Assembly: GCA_030654555.1 (NCBI GenBank)
Contig: JAURXG010000458.1
Coordinates: 1 to 8,969 of the forward strand
Reading direction: 5' to 3'
Source: Aquabacterium sp.
GTDB lineage: Bacteria > Pseudomonadota > Gammaproteobacteria > Burkholderiales > Burkholderiaceae_C
Length of the DNA stretch: 8,969 nucleotides
Position numbers and translations under genes: made by a program. Position 1 is the stretch's first letter. The number at the start of each line of letters is the position of its first letter. The notes under the pieces were generated by a model. It saw nothing but the letters and a program-made list of their open reading frames with translations. It had not been told where the DNA came from and ran no database searches. Below, piece by piece: positions 1 to 8,019 of this stretch.

Positions 1-1798
<1,798 letters not shown>

Positions 1799-1837
1799 GG
1801 TGGGCGTCCAGGCAGTGGCAGGCCGTCAGGTTAACGG

Positions 1838-2887
1838 ATGGACGACGCGGCCGGTGGCAGCGCGGGCACCAGATCGAGACAGGACCGGCACCATCGGTCG
1901 CTGCTGGCGCGTGAATTGCTTGGGCTCCTGCGCATGAACACCTTCATCCGCGTTGCCGAAGTCTGGGTCCCGTCCGACGACGGCAGTCTGCTCGAGCTGC
2001 AGCAAGGGCTCTACGACGCGGCCCCGGCCTTCGGCGCGTCCAGCCAGGCCTTGTATTTCGGCCGCGCCGAAGGCCTGCCCGGCTGGGCCTGGGACGAGGG
2101 CCGGCCGCTGTTGTTGAGTCAGTTGCAGGGCTCGTGCTTCCGGCGTGCCGCCGCCGCCCAGGCCGCGGGCCTGAACTCGGCCATCGCCCTGCCGATCTTC
2201 GCCGGCGACCGGCTGACCTCGGTGGTGGTGCTGTTGTGCGGCAATGGCAGTGAGGCCCAGGTTGGTGCCATGGAGCTGTGGCACAACGATCCGCGCGTCA
2301 CCTCCGACCTGACGCTGGCCGATGGTTATTTCGGGGCCACCGCGCCGTCGCTGGAGGAACTCTCGCGCGACACCTACCTGCCACGCGGCACTGGCCTGCC
2401 CGGGCTGGCCTGGCAGCGCGAGGCGGCGGTATTCATCGACAACATCGGTGCGTCGCACCAGTTCCTGCGTTCGCAGACTGCCGCCAGCGCCGGGATCGTG
2501 CGGGGGCTGGCGATTCCCTGCCACACACCGCGCCACGAGACCTGGGTGCTGAGCCTGTTGTCGTCGGCCCTGACGCCGATCGCGCGTCGGGTGGAGAGCT
2601 GGATCGTCGACGACAGCGGCGAGCGCTTGCAGCGTGCCTTCGGCTTCTGCGAGGCCTCGGGCGGCAGCTTGCCGGCCGGCGAGGCCAGCGCGCGTCCGAC
2701 GCCGACGCTGGGGGCCATCGGCCGCGCCTGGGCCACGGCCACGGCCCAGGCGACACGTGGCGCCGACCTTGCCGGCGAGGCCCTGGCCGCTGAACTGGAG
2801 GCCGCCGGGCTGCGCAGCGTGCTGGCGATTCCGGTCGTCGGCGACGACGGTGCCACCGTCAGCGAGGTACTGGCACTGTATTTCTAG
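1838..2887 (+). CDS. Triple GAF-domain protein without output domain
   Basis: Predicted soluble cytoplasmic protein of 349 residues built from GAF-type ligand-sensing folds. Three units of about 100 residues repeat the same plan. A Trp-containing first strand (EVWVPSDDG at 41-49, ELWHNDP at 146-152, ESWIVDDSG at 253-261) is followed by a central helix entry (GLPGWAW 79-85, GLPGLAW 186-192, LGAIGRAW 291-298). Each unit ends in an AG-hydrophobic-P strand pair (AAGLNSAIALPIF 109-121, SAGIVRGLAIPC 217-228, AAGLRSVLAIPVV 322-334). The protein stops right after the third unit (ALYF), so no kinase, GGDEF, HTH or other output domain is attached; it probably binds a small molecule and acts through a partner. 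The ATG at 1838 is preferred because a later ATG at 1934 (residue 33) would remove the helix SLLARELLGLLR that normally precedes the first GAF strand; the upstream ribosome site (AGG at 1828-1830) is weak. The ligand is unknown. Confidence 0.85.
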   Translation: MDDAAGGSAGTRSRQDRHHRSLLARELLGLLRMNTFIRVAEVWVPSDDGSLLELQQGLYDAAPAFGASSQALYFGRAEGLPGWAWDEGRPLLLSQLQGSCFRRAAAAQAAGLNSAIALPIFAGDRLTSVVVLLCGNGSEAQVGAMELWHNDPRVTSDLTLADGYFGATAPSLEELSRDTYLPRGTGLPGLAWQREAAVFIDNIGASHQFLRSQTAASAGIVRGLAIPCHTPRHETWVLSLLSSALTPIARRVESWIVDDSGERLQRAFGFCEASGGSLPAGEASARPTPTLGAIGRAWATATAQATRGADLAGEALAAELEAAGLRSVLAIPVVGDDGATVSEVLALYF

Positions 2888-2941
2888 CCCGAGGCGCCCG
2901 AGCAGGGCTGACCGTGGCAGCCTACCCGCCAGCGCCGGACG
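2888..2941. other. Convergent intergenic gap
   Basis: These 54 bp separate the stop codons of the converging GAF and chemoreceptor genes. Only weak inverted repeats are present: AGCCC (2886-2890) with GGGCT (2905-2909), and GCCGG (2934-2938) with CCGGC (2946-2950), the latter overlapping the receptor stop codon. Neither has a T-run, so I do not call a terminator here. Confidence 0.5.
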
Positions 2942-5335
2942 CTAGCCGGCCTGCCCCTGCAGTCTGAACGCGGCCACCGCCTGCTGCAGCCCGCCGGCCT
3001 GGTCGCGCAGGCTGCTGGCCGCGGCGGTGCCCTGCTCGGCCAGCGCGGCATTCTGCTGCGTCAGGTTGTCAAGCTGGCTGACGGCCGCGCCCACCAGGCC
3101 GATGGATTCGGCCTGCTCCTCGCTGGCGCGGGCGATCTCGGCAATGAGCTGAGTGACCCGCTGCACCTGCTCGACGATGCCCTGCATCGTGGTGCCGGCA
3201 TGGCGCACCTGGCCCGAGCCGGTCTCGATCTTGCCGACGCTGGCGTCGACGATAGTCTTGACCTGGCGCGCCGCTTCGGCGCTCTTCTTGGCCAGCGCGC
3301 GCACCTCGGAGGCCACCACCGCGAAGCCGCGGCCGTGCTCGCCGGCGCGGGCGGCCTCCACCGCGGCGTTGAGCGCGAGGATGTTGGTCTGGAAGGCGAT
3401 GCCGTCGATGACGCCGACGATCTCGCCGATCTGCTTGGACGATTGCTCGATGTCCGACATGGTCGCCACCACGCCGCTCACCAGTTCGCCGCCGCGCGCG
3501 GCCACCGTGCTGGCCTCGGCCGCCAGCACGTTGGCACTGCGTGCCGAGTCGGCGTTCTGGCGCACGGTGGCGGTCAGTTCCTCCACCGACGCGGCGGTCT
3601 GCTGCAGTTGCGAGGCCTGCTGCTCGGTGCGGCTGCTCAGGTCTTCGTTGCCGCGGCTGATCTCGCCGGAGCCCACGTGGATCTGCGTGGCCGCCTGCTG
3701 GATGTTGCCGACGATGCCGGTGAGCGTGCCGACCATGCGCCCCAGCGCGCTCATCAGCCGGGCGGTCTCGTCGTTGCCGGACACCACCGGCACGGCCAGC
3801 AGATGGCCCTGCGAGACCTCTTCGGCCACGCGCACGGCTTCGTCCAGGCGCTGCGTCACGCTGCGCACGGTGCGCCAGCTGATCACCGCGCTGACCGCGA
3901 TGATGCCCAGCGCCATGCCCAGGATGATGGTCAATGACGATTGCACCCGCGCGTCCACCGTCGCCGTCACTTCGGTCTGGCGCGCGGCCATGCTCTTGAC
4001 CTGCGCCTCGCCCAGGTTGGCCTGCTGCTGCGCCGTCTCCTTGAGCTTGTCCATCGACGCCGTCATCAGCGTCTCGCTGGCCAACAGGCTGCGCTTGGCG
4101 GCGGCCACCTTGTCGATCGATCCCCCCACCGTGGCCATCGCGGCGATGGCGCCGTCGACCTGCACCGCCAGCGACGGACGCCCCATCTTGAGCAGTCCGG
4201 CGCGCATCGTCGTCATGTTCTCGGTGAGCTGCTTGGCGCCGGCCTTCAGCGAGGCGTGGGCCGCTTCGGCTTCCTTGTCGGTGGCGGCCAGCATCAGCAG
4301 ACGCAGGTTGCCCACCGTGTCGCGCAGGGCCAGCGACACCTCCTCGCTGGTGACCACCACGCCGCCGGGCTCGTTGCGCAGCCGCAGCGCAGCCTCCAGC
4401 GTCTGGCGCTGCTTGGCGGCCTGCACCTCGGTGGTGTCGAGGATGGCATTGAGCTTGTTGCCCTGCACTTCCAGCGGTTCGAGGATCGCCTTGCGCTGCT
4501 TGGCATAGGCCTCGGCGGCGTCGGGCTTGGTGGCCAGCACGTTGGCGCGCAGCGCCAGCAGGCCGGTGCCTTCCTTGGCGAAGGCGTCGGGCAGCGTGGC
4601 AGCCAGCGCACGCACCTCCTTCAGCGAGTCGTCGCTGCCGGCCTCGGTGGCCAGGCGGGTGATGCCATCGACCGCGCTCTTGAGCTTGTCCTTCAGCGGG
4701 TTCAGGCGGAAGCGGTTGCTGGTGGTGTCGACCTCGCTGACGATGATCGCCACCTCCTTGAGCCGCGACTGCGCCGACAGCACGATCTTCATCGTGTTGG
4801 CCAGGCGCCGGCTGGCATCCTGCGCGGCGTCGGCGGTCTTGCCCGCCTCCACGCCGATCTGCTTGACGGCACTGCGCGTGGCACCGACGGCCTCCTCGGC
4901 CTTCAGCAGCGCCGCGCGGGCATTCTCGGTCTCTTGCCGGTAGGCCGCGTTGTCGGCCAGGCGCTTGTCGACCGCTCGCACGATCTCACCTTGCGAGGCA
5001 CGGAAGTCCACCGCCTCCCCGCGACCCTTCGGGTCCAGCGCCTTCAGCGCCTGGCGCAGCTGGTCGATGGCCTGCAGGTCGGCCTCGAGCGCGCTGCGGG
5101 CCTGCTCGGCTTCGGTCTTGTCGCGCGCCAGGCTCAGCTTGAGCAGCCGGCCCATGGCCCGCTCGGTGCGCTCCTGCAATTCGTAGGTCTTGGACTGCAG
5201 CGGCGCGGCCTGCAGGGTCAGGCTCTGCAGATCGGTCTGGATCGAGGTGACGGCGAAGAAGCTCACGCCGGCCACGCAGGCCAGGCCGGCCGCCGAGAAA
5301 CCCGACAGCGCCAGCAGTCGGTGGGAAATTTTCAT
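2942..5335 (-). CDS. Methyl-accepting chemotaxis protein with large helical periplasmic domain
   Basis: Transmembrane chemoreceptor that signals through CheA/CheW. Residue numbers count from an in-frame TTG at 5347; the more likely start is the ATG at 5335 (residue 5), giving 797 aa beginning MKISHRLLAL. TM1 lies at about 9-33 and TM2 at about 470-491 (SLTIILGMALGIIAVSAVIS). Between them is a periplasmic region of about 435 residues, nearly all Ala/Leu/Lys/Glu-rich helix, about three times the usual 150-residue four-helix bundle. A HAMP linker (about 492-545) leads to the methylated coiled-coil signalling domain (about 550-795). That domain has Tar/Tsr-like adaptation segments (RTEQQASQLQQTAASVEEL, 573-591) and the conserved hairpin tip (AFQTNILALNAAVEAARAGE, 651-670). 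The C-terminus ends LQGQAG, with no NWETF-type CheR/CheB tether. It lies 27 bp downstream of a solute-binding-protein gene on the same strand, suggesting co-transcription and that the binding protein presents its ligand. No strong ribosome site is visible. Confidence 0.95.
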   Translation of the reverse strand: MKISHRLLALSGFSAAGLACVAGVSFFAVTSIQTDLQSLTLQAAPLQSKTYELQERTERAMGRLLKLSLARDKTEAEQARSALEADLQAIDQLRQALKALDPKGRGEAVDFRASQGEIVRAVDKRLADNAAYRQETENARAALLKAEEAVGATRSAVKQIGVEAGKTADAAQDASRRLANTMKIVLSAQSRLKEVAIIVSEVDTTSNRFRLNPLKDKLKSAVDGITRLATEAGSDDSLKEVRALAATLPDAFAKEGTGLLALRANVLATKPDAAEAYAKQRKAILEPLEVQGNKLNAILDTTEVQAAKQRQTLEAALRLRNEPGGVVVTSEEVSLALRDTVGNLRLLMLAATDKEAEAAHASLKAGAKQLTENMTTMRAGLLKMGRPSLAVQVDGAIAAMATVGGSIDKVAAAKRSLLASETLMTASMDKLKETAQQQANLGEAQVKSMAARQTEVTATVDARVQSSLTIILGMALGIIAVSAVISWRTVRSVTQRLDEAVRVAEEVSQGHLLAVPVVSGNDETARLMSALGRMVGTLTGIVGNIQQAATQIHVGSGEISRGNEDLSSRTEQQASQLQQTAASVEELTATVRQNADSARSANVLAAEASTVAARGGELVSGVVATMSDIEQSSKQIGEIVGVIDGIAFQTNILALNAAVEAARAGEHGRGFAVVASEVRALAKKSAEAARQVKTIVDASVGKIETGSGQVRHAGTTMQGIVEQVQRVTQLIAEIARASEEQAESIGLVGAAVSQLDNLTQQNAALAEQGTAAASSLRDQAGGLQQAVAAFRLQGQAG

Positions 5336-5362
5336 GGTGCCAGGCAACCCGAGGAAGAGCGA

Positions 5363-6502
5363 TCAGCGGATCTTGGCGATCTTGCCGTTCTGGATCTGCG
5401 TCAGGAACACGTCGGACAGCGCCTGGTGGTTGCCGACGGCAAACGCCAGCTTGAGTCCGCCGAGGTCGTAGCCCTGCATGCCGTTCAGCGCCGCTACCAG
5501 TTCGCCACGGCCCGGCTCCTTGCCGGCGCGCTCCAGCGCAGCGACCATCACCTTGGCGGTGATGCAGCCCTCGAAGTTGACGAAGCCCAGCCGCTCGCTG
5601 CCATGCGCCTGCAGGGCCTCGCGGCATTCGCGCTGGATCGGCAGGTCGTTGTCTTCGGGGAAGGGCACCACCTGGCTGATGACCACGCCGTCGCCGTCCT
5701 TGCCCACCTCGGTGACGAGGTTGTCGGTGCCGACGAAGGACACCGTGGCCAGCTGCGCCTTCAGGCCGGCGGTGCGCGCCTCCTTGATGAAGGCTGCCAG
5801 GGGGGCGTAGGTGCCCACCATCACCACCGCGTCGGGTTTGGCATCGAGCATCGCCGCCAGCCCGGTCTTGATGGCCAGCGTGTTGCGCGCGAAGGTGCCC
5901 TTGGCCGCGATGGCCATGTTGCGCTTCTTCAGCGCCTTCTCGGTGCCCGAGAGCACCGCGGTGCCGAATCCGTCGTCCTGGTAGAACACCGCCACCGACT
6001 TGGCGCCCTTGGCCAGGAAATGCGCAACCAGCGTCTCGGCCTCGTCGTCGTAGCTGGCGCGCACGTTGAAGACCTGCTGCGTCACCGGCTGGCGCAGGCT
6101 CATCGCCCCGGTGAAGGCGCCGACCAGCGGCACGTCCATCTCCTTGACAATCGGCAGCACCGCGTTGGCGGTGGGCGTTCCCACGTAGCCGAACAGCGAG
6201 AACACCTTCTGCTGCTCGATCATCTTCAGCGTTTCGTCGATGGCCTTGTCGGGCTCGTAGCCGTCGTCGCCCACCACCAGATTGATCCTACGGCCATGCA
6301 CGCCGCCCTTGCCGTTGACGGCCTTGAACACCGCCTCGGCACCGTAGCGCATGCCTTTGCCCAAACCCGAGGCCGGGCCGGTCTGCACGTTGACCATGCC
6401 GATCTTGACCTCGGTGGCGGTGAGGCCGTCGGTGGCCTGGGCACCCCCTGTCAAGAGGGCCATGACGAGCCCGACCAGGGCACTGTGCTGGATGCGTTGC
6501 AT
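5363..6502 (-). CDS. Periplasmic LivK-type solute-binding protein (Peripla_BP_6 family)
   Basis: Secreted type-I periplasmic binding protein of the branched-chain amino acid / amide / urea family, 379 aa, the usual length. The Sec signal peptide is MQRIQHSALVGLVMALLTGG followed by AQA, with probable cleavage after A23. The mature protein opens with the family's first strand, VKIGMVNVQTGPASGLGKG (32-50), and has the second-strand region INLVVGDDGYEPDKA (73-87). The ligand-pocket loop is GYVGTPTANAVLPI (105-118) and the second lobe includes SVAVFYQDDGFG (169-180). Cys293 and Cys313 may form a disulfide; there is no lipobox cysteine, so it should be soluble. The ATG at 6502 has a good ribosome site. 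No permease or ATPase genes adjoin it; instead a chemoreceptor follows 27 bp downstream and a sigma-28-like promoter lies upstream. Family membership is firm; the ligand and a purely sensory role are inferred. Confidence 0.94.
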   Translation of the reverse strand: MQRIQHSALVGLVMALLTGGAQATDGLTATEVKIGMVNVQTGPASGLGKGMRYGAEAVFKAVNGKGGVHGRRINLVVGDDGYEPDKAIDETLKMIEQQKVFSLFGYVGTPTANAVLPIVKEMDVPLVGAFTGAMSLRQPVTQQVFNVRASYDDEAETLVAHFLAKGAKSVAVFYQDDGFGTAVLSGTEKALKKRNMAIAAKGTFARNTLAIKTGLAAMLDAKPDAVVMVGTYAPLAAFIKEARTAGLKAQLATVSFVGTDNLVTEVGKDGDGVVISQVVPFPEDNDLPIQRECREALQAHGSERLGFVNFEGCITAKVMVAALERAGKEPGRGELVAALNGMQGYDLGGLKLAFAVGNHQALSDVFLTQIQNGKIAKIR

Positions 6503-6508
6503 CGTGAA

Positions 6509-6513
6509 CTCCG
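6509..6513 (-). promoter_or_regulatory. Ribosome binding site of the solute-binding-protein gene
   Basis: The minus strand reads CGGAG followed by TTCACG and then ATG. A purine-rich GGAG core 6 nt from the start codon supports the ATG at 6502. Confidence 0.75.
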
Positions 6514-6593
6514 TCTCGAGGTGGCGTGCGGTGCCGCCGTGGATTGACGTGGATCAGGGCCGGGCCAGGTACCGCATCGCCGGTGTGAACCAG

Positions 6594-6620
6594 TTATCGG
6601 AAGCCCGTGATGCAACTTGA
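6594..6620 (-). promoter_or_regulatory. Sigma-28 (FliA) promoter for the binding protein-chemoreceptor operon
   Basis: On the minus strand, TCAAGTTG (6620-6613) and TCCGATAA (6601-6594) are separated by exactly 11 nt. The enterobacterial FliA consensus is TAAAGTTT-N11-GCCGATAA. The -10 element matches 7 of 8 positions and the -35 matches 6 of 8; TCAAG at the -35 is also commonly seen in FliA sites. Transcription would begin near 6587, giving a leader of about 85 nt before the ATG at 6502. The downstream genes, a binding protein and a chemoreceptor, are of the kind this flagellar sigma factor controls, which strengthens the call. Confidence 0.8.
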
Positions 6621-6670
6621 GGGTGGACCGGTGGCAGGTGCGCACGCGTCGGCGGTGGGCCACCAACGCA

Positions 6671-6694
6671 CAACGGCGCCCGCAGGCGCCGTTG
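6671..6694 (-). terminator. Perfect 10-bp hairpin, probable (non-canonical) terminator of the hydrolase gene
   Basis: CAACGGCGCC and GGCGCCGTTG form a perfect inverted repeat around a 4-nt loop. It starts 37 bp past the stop codon of the hydrolase gene, in the usual place for a terminator. On neither strand is it followed by a T-run, so it lacks the release signal of an intrinsic terminator. It may be an imperfect terminator, an mRNA 3'-end-stabilising hairpin, or less likely an operator. Confidence 0.55.
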
Positions 6695-6731
6695 GAACCA
6701 AGACCGCAGCGCGGCGCGCAGCCGCCAGGGG

Positions 6732-8006
6732 TCAAACGTCGGCCACGCCGGCACGCTCGAGCATTGCGTGCAGCAGCACGTTGGCCCCGGCCTCGATGTG
6801 CGCGGGCTTCGCGTCCTCGATCTCGTTGTGGCTGATGCCGTCCTTGCAGGGGATGAAGATCATGCCGGCCGGTGCCAGCCGCGCCATGTAGACCGCGTCG
6901 TGCCCGGCGCCGCTGACCGCCGGCATGTTGCTGTAGCCCAGCCGTTCGGCCGCGCGCGCCACGGCGTTGATGCAGTCCTCGTGGAACACCTGCGCCGGGT
7001 AGGACGACACCGGCGTGATCTCGATCGGGAGTCCGGTCTCGGCGCTGAGCTTCGCGGCCACCGCGCGGATGTCGGCGTCCATCGCGTCGCACAGCGCGTC
7101 GCTGGCATTGCGCAGGTCGATGCTGAACTTCACCCGGCCGGGGATCACGTTGCGGCTGTTGGGGTGCACATTGACCATGCCCACCGTGCCGCGGCCGTGT
7201 GGGGGATGGCGGTGGGCACAGGCCACCACCTCCTGCATCAACCGGGCGGCCACCTGCAGCGCGTCCTTGCGCAAGGCCATCGGCGTGGGGCCGGCGTGCG
7301 CCTCCATGCCGGTGACCACGCAGTCGTACCAGCGGATGCCCAGCACGCCGGTGACCACGCCGATGGTCTTGTCGTGGTCTTCCAGCACCGGCCCCTGCTC
7401 GATGTGGGTCTCGAAGTAGCTGCCGATCGGGTGGTCGCCGGGTTCCTGGTCTCCGATGTAGCCAATGCGCTCCAGCTCACCTTTGACCGTTTTGCCCTCC
7501 AGGTCGGTAGCTGCGTAGGCGTGCTCCAGCGTGAAGGCTTTGGCGAATACGCCCGAGCCCATCATCACCGGCACGAAGCGCGAGCCTTCTTCATTGGTCC
7601 ACCAGGCCACCTCGATCGGCGCCTCGGTGGTGATGCCGGCGTCGTTGAGCGTGCGCACCACCTCCAGCCCGGCCAGCACGCCGTAGTTGCCGTCGAACTT
7701 GCCACCGGTGGGCTGGGTGTCGATGTGGCTGCCGGTCATCACCGGCGGCAGGGCGTTGTTGCGCCCCGGCCGGCGCAGGAAGCCGTTGCCGATCTTGTCG
7801 ATGGTGATGCTCATGCCGGCCTCGCGCGCCCAGCGGCTGACCAGGTCGCGGCCCTGCTTGTCGAGGTCGGTCAACGTGAGGCGGCAGACGCCGCCCTTGG
7901 GCGTGGCGCCGATCTGCGCCAGCTCCATCAGGCTGTCCCACAGGCGCTGGCCGTCGATGCGCAGGCCGGCGATCTTCTCGGGCAGGGGCTTGATCTTCAT
8001 GTCCAT
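6732..8006 (-). CDS. Zn-dependent N-carbamoyl-amino-acid hydrolase / beta-ureidopropionase (M20 family)
   Basis: Cytoplasmic metalloamidase of 424 aa, full length for the HyuC/AmaB/PydC family. It removes the carbamoyl group from N-carbamoyl amino acids, releasing CO2 and ammonia. With the adjacent dihydropyrimidinase the likely substrate is N-carbamoyl-beta-alanine (or the thymine-derived homologue). Probable di-zinc ligands are all visible: H94 in TGSHIDTQ, bridging D105 in GGKFDGNYG, E140 in TNEEGSRF, H201 in ETHIEQG and H393 in GISHNEIE; E139 is the expected catalytic base. The small dimerisation domain carries AHAGPTP (236-242, H237) and NVIPG (286-290). Start choice: AAGGAG lies 6 nt before the ATG at 8006; a second ATG two codons later is less well placed. 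It follows the dihydropyrimidinase stop by 13 bp, so the two are an operon. The family is sure; beta- versus alpha-amino-acid specificity is inferred from context. Confidence 0.93.
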   Translation of the reverse strand: MDMKIKPLPEKIAGLRIDGQRLWDSLMELAQIGATPKGGVCRLTLTDLDKQGRDLVSRWAREAGMSITIDKIGNGFLRRPGRNNALPPVMTGSHIDTQPTGGKFDGNYGVLAGLEVVRTLNDAGITTEAPIEVAWWTNEEGSRFVPVMMGSGVFAKAFTLEHAYAATDLEGKTVKGELERIGYIGDQEPGDHPIGSYFETHIEQGPVLEDHDKTIGVVTGVLGIRWYDCVVTGMEAHAGPTPMALRKDALQVAARLMQEVVACAHRHPPHGRGTVGMVNVHPNSRNVIPGRVKFSIDLRNASDALCDAMDADIRAVAAKLSAETGLPIEITPVSSYPAQVFHEDCINAVARAAERLGYSNMPAVSGAGHDAVYMARLAPAGMIFIPCKDGISHNEIEDAKPAHIEAGANVLLHAMLERAGVADV

Positions 8007-8012
8007 GCTTTG

Positions 8013-8018
8013 CTCCTT
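8013..8018 (-). promoter_or_regulatory. Ribosome binding site of the hydrolase gene
   Basis: AAGGAG on the minus strand lies 6 nt upstream of ATG 8006, inside the 13-bp gap after the dihydropyrimidinase stop codon. It fixes the start codon and fits translation from a shared mRNA. Confidence 0.85.
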
Positions 8019-8019
8019 G

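Larger units (their letters stand above)
6503..6731. other. Intergenic region between ureidopropionase and binding-protein genes
   Basis: This 229-bp region is the longest gene-free stretch in the window. It contains the ribosome site of the binding-protein gene, a sigma-28-type promoter facing that gene, and a perfect hairpin 37 bp past the hydrolase stop codon. I see no small ORF with coding character in it. Confidence 0.7.

Noticed and set aside
2886..2950. A possible bidirectional terminator between the converging GAF and chemoreceptor genes.
   Set aside because: Only 5-bp imperfectly placed inverted repeats without T-runs; not distinguishable from chance in DNA of this composition.
5336..5347. 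A start for the chemoreceptor at the TTG at 5347.
   Set aside because: The ATG four codons later gives a normal short basic N-terminus before TM1; neither site has a strong ribosome-binding sequence, so the ATG is preferred.
3941..6547. An 868-codon open frame on the plus strand across the chemoreceptor and binding-protein genes.
   Set aside because: Its translation is rich in His, Gln, Arg, Gly and Leu with no recognisable domain. It is the antisense shadow of two well-supported minus-strand genes in GC-rich DNA.
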